Assembly: GCA_027019165.1 (NCBI GenBank) | Contig: JALUXC010000003.1 | Span: 372,001 to 436,000 of the forward strand | Length of the DNA stretch: 64,000 nt | DNA from: Pseudophaeobacter sp. | Lineage (GTDB): Bacteria > Pseudomonadota > Alphaproteobacteria > Rhodobacterales > Rhodobacteraceae | Direction: 5' to 3' | Shown here: positions 1-9,523 of the stretch, one piece after another | Position numbering within the stretch: position 1 is the stretch's first letter | Layout: the number at the start of each line of letters is the position of its first letter | Translations under genes and position numbers: made by a program | Notes under the pieces: generated by a model | What the model saw: the letters and a program-made list of their open reading frames with translations, nothing else | Database searches by the model: none | Told to the model about the DNA's origin: nothing

Positions 1-1036
1 GAACGTAGATAGGGTAGGGACTTGTGCCAGTTTGACCCGCGACGGCCGGGGCAGTCGGGAATTTGGCAAGGATCCGAGCGGTCTCGTGCGAGTCGGCTTG
101 AGGATCGTAATGCAGGAGCTTGGCCAGGGTGCCGTTCGCGTCCTGTCTGGCCTTGGCCGCAGCGGCAAGGTCTCCGCCCACGTCGTGGATGCGCGACAGC
201 GCGAACTGAATTTCGGCTGCGTCCATCGAAGACTTCCGCGCCTTTCGAAGGGCCTTGGCTGCGCTGCGCTCGAGGTGGGCCAGCCGTTTGCGCGGGGTGA
301 TGCGGGAGAGCTGGGCAATAGCCTGGGCATTTGAGGGCTCCAGGTTCAGGATCTCAAGGAACTGTTCTTCCGCTTCGGGAAATTGCCCCTTTTCCATGAA
401 AGAGGTCCCCAGTCTGAGCCGTGCGCCGATGTGGGTTGGGGCCAGCTGAACGGCCCGTTCTGCCATTCTGTGGCCGTCCTGATGGCGGTTTTGCCGGGCC
501 AGGGGGAGGCTGATGTTGACCAATGTCTCCACGTTGTTGGGATCTGCCGTCAATGCAGCCTCGAACGCGGCAATCGCGTCACACTCGCGGCCTTGGGCCA
601 GCCGAATGAGACCCTGAAGGTTCAGGGCGGGCGCAAACCGATCATCGAGGAGAACAGAATGGTCAATCGCCGTCTCGGCAGGCGTCATGTCACCTAGCCG
701 GAAATAGGCCTGGGCCAAAAAGAACGAGGCCTTTTGATCCTTGCTGCCGATGGGCTGCATGGCCTTGATTGCCTGCTCATATCGTCCGGCCAATATGAGT
801 GTTTGCGCAAGATTGAGCCGTGCATCCGTAAAACCGGGATCAACTTTCAGGGCGCGCTGGAACTGGGCAATGGCTTCGGGCAGCTTGTTCATGGCCGACA
901 GGCATATCCCGGCGATGTTCCAGGGCAGCGGATCGCTTGGGCTGGACCTTTGCATCCTTTTAGCCAGTTTCAACGCGGACCTGTGGGAACCTGACGACAA
1001 AAACGAGGCAGCCAGACTTAGATCATTGGATACCAT
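1..1036 (-). CDS. TPR-repeat sulfotransferase, 3' part cut by window edge
   Basis: The visible 345 residues are the N-terminal part of a protein that runs off the left edge with no stop codon. They consist of repeated TPR-like helices, for example around residues 30-130 and 150-240 (motifs such as EAIAQFQRALKVDPGF and DAIAAFEAALTADPNN). The last readable residues, TSPYPIYV, are where TPR-sulfotransferases begin their PAPS-binding domain (normally P-I-F-V-V-G-x-P-R-S-G-T). That domain lies outside the window, so the sulfotransferase call is inferred from the linker and domain order. The start ATG has a GAGG eight bases upstream; an in-frame ATG seven codons earlier (1057) is the alternative. 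It is divergent from the DUF1127 gene and lies beside ribosomal protein genes to which it is not functionally related. Confidence 0.72.
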   Translation of the reverse strand, partial: MVSNDLSLAASFLSSGSHRSALKLAKRMQRSSPSDPLPWNIAGICLSAMNKLPEAIAQFQRALKVDPGFTDARLNLAQTLILAGRYEQAIKAMQPIGSKDQKASFFLAQAYFRLGDMTPAETAIDHSVLLDDRFAPALNLQGLIRLAQGRECDAIAAFEAALTADPNNVETLVNISLPLARQNRHQDGHRMAERAVQLAPTHIGARLRLGTSFMEKGQFPEAEEQFLEILNLEPSNAQAIAQLSRITPRKRLAHLERSAAKALRKARKSSMDAAEIQFALSRIHDVGGDLAAAAKARQDANGTLAKLLHYDPQADSHETARILAKFPTAPAVAGQTGTSPYPIYV

Positions 1037-1100
1037 TTCCCAAACCTCAACTGTCATGATTCTGTTACAATTGAAGTCTCGATATGGGATTTTGAGATCC

Positions 1101-1120
1101 GTGAACGTGATCAAGTTCAC
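1101..1120. promoter_or_regulatory. Inverted repeat, candidate operator
   Basis: The 20-base element GTGAACGTGATCAAGTTCAC is an inverted repeat with a TGATCA core and a single mismatched pair. It lies in the divergent region between the TPR-sulfotransferase gene and the DUF1127 gene, about 45-65 bases upstream of the former's start. Symmetry and position suggest a dimeric repressor or activator site. The cognate regulator is not apparent in the window. Confidence 0.4.
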
Positions 1121-1332
1121 ATAAGGTCAACCACGTCAAAAAAATGCAGGCGAGTGATCAACTGTTGGGCTTTGGCGGGCGGATTTGCGTAAGAGGAAAC
1201 CATTCCGAAAATGCATAGCGGACAGTCTTTGCTGTGCATTGTTGCTTTGTGTTCTGCACCATATTTCAGCACTCCCAAAAAGAGTTTCCATTTTCCGAGC
1301 AGGGGTTCGGAGCGCTGACAAGGACGATGACA

Positions 1333-1548
1333 ATGGCATTCACGAATTTGACGACCAACCATGGGGTTGCTTCACCTGCGCGCTTGCGCCAGATCGTTGA
1401 GGGGATCCGCAACGCAATGAAGCAACGTGCTGAATACCGTCGCACTTATCGCGCCCTTCAAAGCCTTTCAAATCGTGAGCTCGCCGACATCGGCTTGCGG
1501 CGTTGCGATATCGATCAGGTTGCCCGCTGCAATGCCTTTGGGCGTTAA
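1333..1548 (+). CDS. DUF1127 family small protein
   Basis: This is a 71-residue basic protein whose C-terminal half carries the DUF1127 pattern: an Arg-rich helix (RAEYRRTYRALQSLSNRE) followed by LADIGLRRCDI. Small DUF1127 proteins of alphaproteobacteria are often growth-phase or stress regulated, and some bind RNA and affect phosphate or RNA metabolism; no specific role can be assigned here. The ATG at 1333 is preferred over the in-frame ATG at 1327 because the AAGGA motif at about 1319 is eight bases from it and only two bases from the earlier one. It is a single gene followed by a 407-base gap before rplO. Confidence 0.75.
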   Translation: MAFTNLTTNHGVASPARLRQIVEGIRNAMKQRAEYRRTYRALQSLSNRELADIGLRRCDIDQVARCNAFGR

Positions 1549-1955
1549 CAATCTTTGGGCTTCAAATACACGTCGATTGGGTGAGCGTCGGCCAGTGTAG
1601 GAGGTGTTTCCCCTTGGAGGCCTTCTTAGGGCTTGCCACGGCTCCTTTGCGGGTTTGACCGGTGACGAAATGGCGACACAACACAAGCGTGTGATTGTCG
1701 CGGCCGGGCATGTCAGCCATGGGGCGGCGTATCGTTTCACAAATTCCCTCAGGCGTGTCTGGTTGGATTGGCGTGACTTTTCGATTGAGCCCCGACTCTC
1801 AGAGGCAGGCGGCTCCGGGGGTGAACCGGGGTTGAAACACTTGGCGCTTGGGGATATACGCCCCCGGTGGCTTTGGGCCACAGAATCAAAACCAAGAAAT
1901 GCCGAGTCTGCCTCATCACGCTTCGCGGGGCACGTCCGGCTTTAGGAGAAGCGAT
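1549..1955. other. Non-coding gap before rplO
   Basis: No convincing coding region was found in these 407 bases. They contain a hairpin-forming inverted repeat at 1673-1701 (GCGACA/TGTCGC outer arms and ACAC/GTGT inner arms), a good promoter candidate at 1832-1860, and the AGGAG ribosome binding site of rplO at about 1943. This is unusually long for a position that in most bacteria is internal to the spc operon. Confidence 0.5.
1832..1860 (+). promoter_or_regulatory. Candidate sigma-70 promoter for rplO-secY-adk
   Basis: TTGAAA at 1832-1837 and TATACG at 1855-1860 are separated by exactly 17 bases. The predicted transcription start is near 1867, about 90 bases before rplO. The operon's usual upstream partner rpmD is absent here, so a local promoter is needed. 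It was identified by consensus match only. Confidence 0.5.
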
Positions 1956-2426
1956 ATGAAACTCAATGAACTGCGCGACAATCCTGGCGCCGCAAAGAAA
2001 CGCACCCGTGTTGCCCGTGGCCCCGGCTCCGGCAAAGGTAAAATGGGTGGCCGCGGTATCAAAGGTCAGAAATCCCGCTCGGGCGTGGCCATCAACGGCT
2101 ACGAAGGCGGCCAGATGCCGCTCTACCAACGTCTGCCGAAGCGCGGTTTCAACAAGCCGAACCGCAAGGCATTTGCCGTTGTGAACCTGGGCCTGATCCA
2201 GAAATTCATCGACGCAGGCAAACTCGATGCAGCCACCATCACCGAAGATTCGCTGGTTGAATCCGGTCTGGTGCGTCGCAAGAAGGACGGAATCCGCATC
2301 CTGGCGAAGGGTGAGTTCTCGGCCAAGTCGACCATCACTGTCACCGGCGCTTCCAAAGCAGCCGTCGAAGCAGTCGAAAAAGCGGGCGGCACCCTGACCG
2401 TGGCAACTGCAGCTGCAGCTGAGTAA
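1956..2426 (+). CDS. rplO: 50S ribosomal protein L15 (uL15)
   Basis: L15 is a 156-residue protein that assembles late into the large ribosomal subunit. The N-terminus [12 protein letters not shown], the glycine- and lysine-rich extension (residues about 22-45, [16 protein letters not shown]) and the [16 protein letters not shown] segment are diagnostic. Length is normal for bacteria, with an alanine-rich tail (ATAAAAE). The ATG follows TTTAGGAGAAGCGAT, a strong ribosome binding site. It is followed by a terminator-like hairpin and then secY, so it may be expressed partly independently of secY. Confidence 0.97.
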   Translation: MKLNELRDNPGAAKKRTRVARGPGSGKGKMGGRGIKGQKSRSGVAINGYEGGQMPLYQRLPKRGFNKPNRKAFAVVNLGLIQKFIDAGKLDAATITEDSLVESGLVRRKKDGIRILAKGEFSAKSTITVTGASKAAVEAVEKAGGTLTVATAAAAE

Positions 2427-2477
2427 CGCCTTGTGAGCGGCGCCGATGCCGCTTACATAGGTCATCAGTTTTCCCAT

Positions 2478-2516
2478 ACGCCGCCCGAGCCGGAAAACGG
2501 TCCGGGCGGCGTTTTT
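2478..2516 (+). terminator. Intrinsic terminator or attenuator between rplO and secY
   Basis: A perfect 10-base-pair stem (ACGCCGCCCG at 2478-2487 with CGGGCGGCGT at 2503-2512) encloses a further CCG-GAAAA-CGG mini-stem. The stem's final T opens a run of five T residues (2512-2516). This is a textbook rho-independent terminator, but it sits 20 bases before secY with little room for a new promoter, so partial readthrough or attenuation is the likely function. Confidence 0.8.
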
Positions 2517-2535
2517 GCAAAAAGAGACCCATTTC

Positions 2536-3896
<1,361 letters not shown>

Positions 3897-3900
<4 letters not shown>

Positions 3901-4538
3901 ATATCATTCTCTTGGGCCCGCCCGGGGCCGGTAAGGGTACACAGGCCCGCCATCTGGTCGAAACCCGCGGTATGGTGCAGCTCAGCACTGGCGACATGCT
4001 GCGCGAAGCGCAGGCCAGCGGCAGCGAAATGGGAGAGAAGGTTGCCGAAGTCATCGCCCGTGGTGAACTGGTGACCGACGAGATCGTGATTGGTCTGATC
4101 CGGGAAAAGATCGCAGAAGGAGCCGAAGGCGGTTTCATCTTTGACGGCTTCCCACGCACGCTAGCGCAGGCCGATGCCTTGACCGTTTTGCTGTCGGATA
4201 TGGGGCAAAGTCTGGATGCTGTTGTTGAAATGTCGGTGGATGATGCGGCGCTTGTTGCACGTATTACCGGTCGTTCCACCTGCGGCGACTGCGGTGAGGT
4301 CTATCACGATGAGACCAAACCCTGGCCTGCGGATGGCAAGTGCACCAACTGTGGCAGCACCAACATCAAACGCCGCGCGGACGATAATGAGGACAGCCTC
4401 AAGACCCGCCTGATGGAATATTACAAAAAGACCTCGCCGCTGATTGGCTATTACTATGCCAAGGGCAAACTGAAAAAGGTCGACGGGCTTGCTTCTATTG
4501 GGGACGTTCAGGCGGCGATTGCCGAGATCCTTGGGTAG
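3897..4538 (+). CDS. adk: Adenylate kinase, zinc-lid type
   Basis: Adk interconverts ATP plus AMP and two ADP. The 213-residue product has the P-loop GPPGAGKGT at residues 7-15, the AMP-binding FDGFPRT near residue 82, and a long-form lid carrying two Cys-x2-Cys pairs (CGDC and CTNC, about residues 129-152) that would bind a structural zinc ion. The zinc lid is frequent in Gram-positives and occurs in a number of alphaproteobacteria; enterobacterial Adk lacks these cysteines. It overlaps the end of secY by four bases (ATGA) and is followed by a terminator, closing this transcription unit. Confidence 0.97.
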
Positions 4539-4563
4539 CAGGTTTTTGCACTAAGATGAGACT

Positions 4564-4589
4564 GAGCCGGGTATTGCCCCGGCTCTTTT
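4564..4589 (+). terminator. Intrinsic terminator after adk
   Basis: GAGCCGGG (4564-4571) pairs with CCCGGCTC (4578-4585) around a six-base loop, followed by TTTT. It lies 26 bases after the adk stop codon and would end the rplO-secY-adk unit. Confidence 0.8.
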
Positions 4590-4842
4590 CGTGTGATGTG
4601 CCTGCGGCGCAAAACCCTGACAAAAGCCGAAACTTGCATGTTTCTGTGGAGCCCGGGTTGACGCGATTGGCAAATGCACATAGGGAAGCCCATCCCTATT
4701 GGGAATCAACCCAGGCGGCGGGAGCCTTTCTGCCGTTTGACTACCTCGAGACAAGCTTGACGATACGGCGGACCTGCCATTGTTGAGCGTTGTGAAAAAA
4801 GGTTCTGGAGCTACGGAACCGCAACGAAAAGGAAAGTGACAC
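4590..4842 (+). promoter_or_regulatory. Leader and promoter region of the rpsM-rplQ operon
   Basis: No gene is present. TTGACG at 4658-4663 and TAGGGA at 4681-4686 with a 17-base spacer form a promoter candidate; a TAGGGA/TCCCTA inverted repeat overlaps the -10 region (4681-4698). A short GGTTC/GAACC stem lies just upstream of the rpsM ribosome binding site (AAAAGGAAA). A long leader here would suit autogenous control of the alpha operon, but no conserved binding fold was recognised. Confidence 0.4.
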
Positions 4843-5211
4843 GTGGCACGTATTGCCGGCGTAAACATCCCGACTGCCAAACGGGTCCCCATCGCCCTCA
4901 CCTATATCACCGGTATCGGCACAACCTCCGCTCAGGCCATCTGCGAAGCAGTGGGCATCGACGCAACCCGTCGCGTCAATGAGCTGTCCGACTCCGAAGT
5001 TCTGGCCATCCGCGAGCACATCGATGCGAACTACACCGTTGAAGGTGACCTGCGTCGTGAAGTGCAGATGAACATCAAGCGTCTGATGGATCTGGGCTGC
5101 TACCGTGGCCTGCGCCACCGCCGCAACCTGCCGGTTCGCGGTCAGCGGACCCACACCAACGCACGCACCCGCAAAGGCCCCGCAAAGGCCATTGCCGGTA
5201 AGAAGAAATAA
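4843..5211 (+). CDS. rpsM: 30S ribosomal protein S13 (uS13)
   Basis: S13 sits in the head of the small subunit and contacts the P-site tRNA and L5. The 122-residue sequence has the characteristic [14 protein letters not shown] start, the helix-two-turn-helix [14 protein letters not shown], and the basic tail [15 protein letters not shown]. Translation begins at GTG, preceded by AAGGAA at a suitable distance; no ATG alternative gives the conserved N-terminus. First gene of the rpsM-rpsK-rpoA-rplQ operon, 15 bases from rpsK. Confidence 0.97.
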   Translation: MARIAGVNIPTAKRVPIALTYITGIGTTSAQAICEAVGIDATRRVNELSDSEVLAIREHIDANYTVEGDLRREVQMNIKRLMDLGCYRGLRHRRNLPVRGQRTHTNARTRKGPAKAIAGKKK

Positions 5212-5226
5212 GGGAGGATCCGGAAC

Positions 5227-5616
5227 ATGGCACGCGATAAATCCCGCATTAAGCGCAAAGAGCGCAAGAACATCGCCTCTGGTGTTGCGCATGTGAACTC
5301 TTCGTTCAACAACACCAAGATCCTGATCTCTGACGTTCAGGGCAACGCGATTTCCTGGTCCTCCGCTGGCACCATGGGTTTCAAGGGCTCCCGTAAGTCC
5401 ACGCCCTATGCCGCTCAGATGGCCGCAGAAGACGCTGGCAAGAAAGCTCAGGAACACGGCGTAAAGACCCTTGAGGTCGAAGTTCAGGGTCCCGGTTCGG
5501 GCCGTGAATCCGCGCTGCGCGCCCTGGCCGCAATCGGTTTCAACATCACCTCGATCCGTGACGTGACCCCGATCGCACACAACGGCTGCCGCCCGCCAAA
5601 GCGTCGCCGCGTCTAA
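5227..5616 (+). CDS. rpsK: 30S ribosomal protein S11 (uS11)
   Basis: S11 belongs to the platform of the small subunit near the mRNA exit. The 129-residue product shows [20 protein letters not shown], the [16 protein letters not shown] block and the terminal [13 protein letters not shown]-type motif (here [14 protein letters not shown]). GGAGG lies a few bases ahead of the ATG. As is usual in alphaproteobacteria, rpsD does not follow; the next gene is rpoA after a strong hairpin. Confidence 0.97.
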   Translation: MARDKSRIKRKERKNIASGVAHVNSSFNNTKILISDVQGNAISWSSAGTMGFKGSRKSTPYAAQMAAEDAGKKAQEHGVKTLEVEVQGPGSGRESALRALAAIGFNITSIRDVTPIAHNGCRPPKRRRV

Positions 5617-5633
5617 TATTTCAGACTATCGCT

Positions 5634-5664
5634 GGGGCCCCGCCAAACGTGTCGGGCCCCAGTC
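5634..5664 (+). other. Strong hairpin between rpsK and rpoA
   Basis: CTGGGGCCC (5634-5642) and GGGCCCCAG (5656-5664) form a perfect nine-base-pair GC-rich stem with a 13-base loop. There is no T run after it, so it is not a classical terminator. It may stabilise the upstream message, act as a processing site or bind a regulatory protein. Confidence 0.6.
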
Positions 5665-5730
5665 CGTCATTTTGAACCTCGGGCGTCCGCACCTTTGGAC
5701 ATGGGGCGTGGACAGGAATGGAGGGATTGC

Positions 5731-6747
5731 ATGATCCATAAAAATTGGGCCGAATTGATCAAGCCGACACAGCTTGAAGTGAAGCCAGGAAATGATCCTG
5801 CGCGTCAGGCAACTGTCGTTGCAGAACCGCTTGAGCGTGGCTTTGGTCTGACCCTCGGCAACGCGCTGCGCCGCGTTCTGATGAGCTCGCTGCAAGGTGC
5901 GGCCATCACCAGCGTTCAGATCGACAACGTCCTGCACGAGTTCTCCAGCGTTGCTGGCGTGCGTGAAGACGTGACCGACATCATCCTGAACCTCAAAGGC
6001 GTGTCCCTGCGCATGGAAGTCGAAGGCCCCAAGCGCCTGTCGATCAATGCCAAAGGCCCGGCCATTGTGACCGCCGGCGACATCTCTGAAAGCGCCGGTA
6101 TCGAAGTTCTGAACCGTGATCACGTGATCTGCCACCTGGATGATGGCGCGGATCTGTTCATGGAACTGACCGTCAACACCGGCAAGGGCTATGTCTCTGC
6201 CGAGAAGAACAAGCCGGAAGATGCGCCCATCGGTCTGATCCCGATCGATGCGATCTACTCGCCGGTCAAAAAGGTCTCCTACGATGTTCAGCCGACCCGT
6301 GAAGGTCAGGTACTGGACTATGACAAGCTGACCATGAAAGTGGAAACCGACGGCTCTGTCACCCCGGATGATGCGGTTGCCTATGCTGCGCGCATCCTGC
6401 AGGATCAGCTGTCGATCTTCGTGAACTTCGAAGAGCCCGAATCCGCTGGCCGTCAGGACGAGGACGATGGTCTCGAGTTCAACCCGCTTCTGCTCAAGAA
6501 GGTGGACGAGCTGGAGCTATCTGTGCGCTCTGCAAACTGCCTCAAGAACGACAACATCGTGTACATCGGCGATCTGATCCAGAAGACCGAAGCAGAGATG
6601 CTGCGCACCCCGAACTTTGGCCGCAAGTCCCTGAACGAGATCAAGGAAGTGCTGTCGGGCATGGGTCTGCACCTGGGCATGGACGTCGAGGACTGGCCGC
6701 CGGACAACATCGAAGATCTGGCCAAGAAGTTCGAAGACTCGTTCTAA
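5731..6747 (+). CDS. rpoA: RNA polymerase alpha subunit
   Basis: RpoA nucleates core polymerase assembly (N-terminal domain, residues about 1-230) and contacts UP elements and activators (C-terminal domain, about 250-325). Diagnostic segments are [13 protein letters not shown] near residue 45, and in the C-terminal domain [13 protein letters not shown] and [14 protein letters not shown]. The ATG at 5731 gives 338 residues, the usual alphaproteobacterial length, and has GGAGGG just upstream; the in-frame ATG at 5701 would add twelve residues outside the family profile. Confidence 0.97.
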   Translation: MIHKNWAELIKPTQLEVKPGNDPARQATVVAEPLERGFGLTLGNALRRVLMSSLQGAAITSVQIDNVLHEFSSVAGVREDVTDIILNLKGVSLRMEVEGPKRLSINAKGPAIVTAGDISESAGIEVLNRDHVICHLDDGADLFMELTVNTGKGYVSAEKNKPEDAPIGLIPIDAIYSPVKKVSYDVQPTREGQVLDYDKLTMKVETDGSVTPDDAVAYAARILQDQLSIFVNFEEPESAGRQDEDDGLEFNPLLLKKVDELELSVRSANCLKNDNIVYIGDLIQKTEAEMLRTPNFGRKSLNEIKEVLSGMGLHLGMDVEDWPPDNIEDLAKKFEDSF

Positions 6748-6754
6748 GAAAATA

Positions 6755-6776
6755 GGGGAGGGCCATGGCTCTCCCC
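6755..6776 (+). other. Hairpin between rpoA and rplQ
   Basis: GGGGAG (6755-6760) pairs with CTCCCC (6771-6776) with further GCC/GGC pairing inside. No T tract follows. It sits in the 140-base rpoA-rplQ gap and could modulate rplQ expression or message stability. Confidence 0.5.
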
Positions 6777-6887
6777 AGCCTCAAATGCCCACGCTGGTGG
6801 GGACAATCCGGGCAAACCCGCCCCAAGGAGAGCGGCTGACACGCATCGGCCGCCAGACAAAGCAAAACCTTTAGAAGGAATACGATA

Positions 6888-7313
6888 ATGCGTCACGCAC
6901 GTGGATACCGCCGCCTGAACCGCACCCATGAGCACCGCAAGGCTCTGTTTGCAAACATGGCTGGCTCGCTCATCGAGCATGAGCAGATCAAAACCACCCT
7001 GCCCAAGGCAAAAGAACTGCGCCCGATCGTTGAAAAACTGATCACCCTGGCGAAAAAAGGCGACCTGCATTCGCGCCGCAACGCGGCGTCGCGTCTGAAG
7101 GAAGACCAGTATGTCACCAAACTGTTCGAGGTGCTGGGCCCGCGCTACAAAGACCGTCAGGGCGGTTATGTCCGCATCCTGAAAGCCGGTTTCCGTTATG
7201 GCGACATGGCGCCGATGGCGATCATCGAATTCGTGGATCGTGACGTCAACGCCAAGGGCGCAGCCGACAAGGCCCGCGTTGCCGAGGCCGAAGCGGCAGC
7301 TGACGAAGAATAA
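6888..7313 (+). CDS. rplQ: 50S ribosomal protein L17 (bL17)
   Basis: L17 lies near the peptide exit of the large subunit. The 141-residue sequence begins [20 protein letters not shown] and carries the family's [16 protein letters not shown] segment and the [14 protein letters not shown] motif. An acidic alanine-rich tail ([12 protein letters not shown]) is an ordinary alphaproteobacterial extension. AGAAGGA precedes the start codon. It is the last gene of the alpha operon and is followed by a strong terminator. Confidence 0.97.
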   Translation: MRHARGYRRLNRTHEHRKALFANMAGSLIEHEQIKTTLPKAKELRPIVEKLITLAKKGDLHSRRNAASRLKEDQYVTKLFEVLGPRYKDRQGGYVRILKAGFRYGDMAPMAIIEFVDRDVNAKGAADKARVAEAEAAADEE

Positions 7314-7356
7314 GACGAGGTGGGCGAAGATTAATCGCCATCTTGCGCTGAACTAC

Positions 7357-7388
7357 GAAAGCCCGCCATTGCGCGGGCTTTCTTTTTT
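7357..7388 (+). terminator. Intrinsic terminator after rplQ
   Basis: GAAAGCCCGC (7357-7366) and GCGGGCTTTC (7373-7382) form a perfect ten-base-pair stem around a six-base loop, followed by six T residues. It ends the rpsM-rplQ operon. Confidence 0.92.
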
Positions 7389-7447
7389 GCCTGTCTCGCG
7401 AAACTCTGCTTTGGTCGAGGACAACGAAATTTCTTAAGAGATACCGC

Positions 7448-8071
7448 ATGAAACTGAGCATGTCTGTTTTTGATCTTCAGGGCCTGGCCTTTGGTATCGG
7501 CATGACCAGTCTCAGCGTGGTCTTCCTCAAATCGGCAGGGCTGGTGACAGGCCAAACCGCGGGCATCGCTCTGTTGTTGTCCTATGTCCTGCCTTTGGAC
7601 TTCGGCCCTTTGTTTTTTGTCATCGGGATTCCCTTTTTGATTCTGGCTTGGGTTAAACGAGGATCAGCCTTTGCCATTCGCACGATCATTGCCGTCGTTG
7701 GAATTTCGCTGGTCTCGCAATTCCTGCTCTCCATCATCAGCTTTGAGCGGCTCGATGCCCCGATGGCGGCGGTGCTGGGCGGCATGTGCAGCGGAATGGG
7801 GTTGATCGCGATTTTCCGTCACAACGCCTCCGCCGGGGGCATGACGATTCTGGGCATAATTCTTGAGCAGAAAACCGGGTTCAAAGCGGGATGGTTCCAG
7901 CTGTCTGTCGATGCGGTGGTGTTCCTTGCGGCGGCCTTTGTTCTCAGCCCCGGGCAGTTGGTCTATTCCTTCCTTGGGGCGTTGATCACCAATCTTGCGA
8001 TCGTGTGGAATTTTGATGTGGCGCAAAGCAACACTGGCCGCCCCGGTTATGGGCGCTCAGCCAACCGCTGA
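7448..8071 (+). CDS. YitT-family (DUF161) membrane protein
   Basis: A 207-residue integral membrane protein with about six hydrophobic segments and no signal peptidase site. The segment GMCSGMGLIAIFRHNASAGGMTILG and the preceding small-residue-rich helices match the N-terminal membrane module of YitT/DUF161 proteins. The cytosolic DUF2179 domain that many YitT proteins carry at the C-terminus is absent; the chain ends shortly after the last helix (PGYGRSANR). The transport or other activity of this family is unknown. The gene has its own start signal (AAGAGATACCGC before ATG) and stands alone. Confidence 0.7.
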   Translation: MKLSMSVFDLQGLAFGIGMTSLSVVFLKSAGLVTGQTAGIALLLSYVLPLDFGPLFFVIGIPFLILAWVKRGSAFAIRTIIAVVGISLVSQFLLSIISFERLDAPMAAVLGGMCSGMGLIAIFRHNASAGGMTILGIILEQKTGFKAGWFQLSVDAVVFLAAAFVLSPGQLVYSFLGALITNLAIVWNFDVAQSNTGRPGYGRSANR

Positions 8072-8137
8072 CATCGTCATGAGTTGCAATCCGGGGTGCG
8101 TGTTTGCATATCTTGTGAACTGAACCGGAGACCCGTC

Positions 8138-9520
8138 ATGATCCGCATCCTTGCCATTTTCTTGAGCCTTCTGGCGGCGCCGCTGGCCGCCGAAACCCGT
8201 GTTCCGCAAAGCCAGGCCGAAATCGCGCTTGGCTTTGCGCCGCTTGTAAAAGCAGCCGCCCCGGCGGTTGTGAACATCTACGCCAAGATTGTCACCCAGA
8301 CGCAGCAGCGCTCCCCCTTTGCCGGGGACCCTTTCTTTGACAACTTTTTTCGCAACTTCGCCAATCCGCGCCCGCGGGTTCAGAACTCGCTTGGATCAGG
8401 GGTGATCCTGTCCGAGGATGGGATCGTAGTGTCAAACTATCATGTGGTCGGCATGGCCACCGAGATCCGTGTCGTGACAACGGATCGGCGCGAATATGAC
8501 GCTGAGGTCATTCTGGCGGATCAGGCCAGCGATCTGGCGATCCTTCGGCTGGAGGAGGCAGAGGATCTGCCGTTTCTGCATCTTCGCGACAGCGACCGGG
8601 TCGAAGTTGGCGAGCTGGCCTTGGCCATCGGCAACCCCTTTGGGGTAGGGCAGACAGTGAGCAGCGGCATTATCTCGGGCCTTGCGCGCACCGGCACCGG
8701 CACGGGTGAAGGATTTGGCTATTACATTCAGACCGATGCACCGATCAACCCGGGCAACTCGGGTGGCGCGCTGATCGATGTGAACGGCGATCTGATTGGC
8801 ATCAACACGCGGATCCTTAGCCGCTCGGGTGGCTCCAACGGAATCGGCTTTGCCATCCCATCAAATCTGGTGCGTGAGTTCCTGCATCAGGCCAGCAAGG
8901 GCGTGGAAGCGTTCGAGCGCCCCTGGGCCGGCATGACCGGGCAGCCGGTGGATGCGGATCTTGCGGCCTCCTTCGGGATGGAACTGCCCGAGGGGATGGT
9001 AATTTCCGAACTGCACGCGGAAAGCCCCTTTGCAAAGGCTGGCTTTGAGGTGGGAGACATCATCACCGCCGTTGACGGAGAGCCCGTGAACTCGCCGTCC
9101 GAAATGGTGTTCCGCATGACCATTGCAGGTATTGGCGGCACGTCTGAGGTAGAACGCTTGCGCGGCGGCGCGCGTGAGGTGGTCGCGGTTGCGATGTATG
9201 CCGCGCCGGATGAGCCAAAGGCGGCGCTTGTTGAGCTTGGGGAACGCAGCGTTCTGCCAGGGTTCAAGGTTGCGGGCGTGAACCCTCGGGTCATCACCGA
9301 TCTGCAGCTGCCCTTGTCGGCCAAAGGCGTGGTGGTGATCGATCCCGGCCCCTATGGCGCGCGCGCGGGGCTCCAACGCGGTGATCTCCTTCTGGGAATC
9401 AATCGCGAGGATGTCAAACGGCCCGAGGATGTCGCCGATATTCTATCCGAAACAGGCCGCTGGCTGTCGTTCGATCTCTTGCGGCGCGGCCAACGTGTCA
9501 GCCTGCGTTTGCGGCTTTGA
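8138..9520 (+). CDS. Do-like periplasmic serine protease (HtrA/DegQ family)
   Basis: A periplasmic quality-control protease. MIRILAIFLSLLAAPLAAE is a cleavable signal peptide. The trypsin-like domain shows the triad as His in SNYHVVG (about 101), Asp in SDLAIL (about 131) and Ser in NPGNSGGAL (about 207). Two PDZ domains follow (about 255-345, with GMVISELHAESPFAKAGFEVGD, and about 370-460). The length of 460 is typical. The ATG at 8138 is preferred over an in-frame upstream ATG because only it exposes the signal peptide and has CCGGAGA ahead. The stop codon lies three bases before rarA. Confidence 0.92.
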   Translation: MIRILAIFLSLLAAPLAAETRVPQSQAEIALGFAPLVKAAAPAVVNIYAKIVTQTQQRSPFAGDPFFDNFFRNFANPRPRVQNSLGSGVILSEDGIVVSNYHVVGMATEIRVVTTDRREYDAEVILADQASDLAILRLEEAEDLPFLHLRDSDRVEVGELALAIGNPFGVGQTVSSGIISGLARTGTGTGEGFGYYIQTDAPINPGNSGGALIDVNGDLIGINTRILSRSGGSNGIGFAIPSNLVREFLHQASKGVEAFERPWAGMTGQPVDADLAASFGMELPEGMVISELHAESPFAKAGFEVGDIITAVDGEPVNSPSEMVFRMTIAGIGGTSEVERLRGGAREVVAVAMYAAPDEPKAALVELGERSVLPGFKVAGVNPRVITDLQLPLSAKGVVVIDPGPYGARAGLQRGDLLLGINREDVKRPEDVADILSETGRWLSFDLLRRGQRVSLRLRL

Positions 9521-9523
9521 GCG

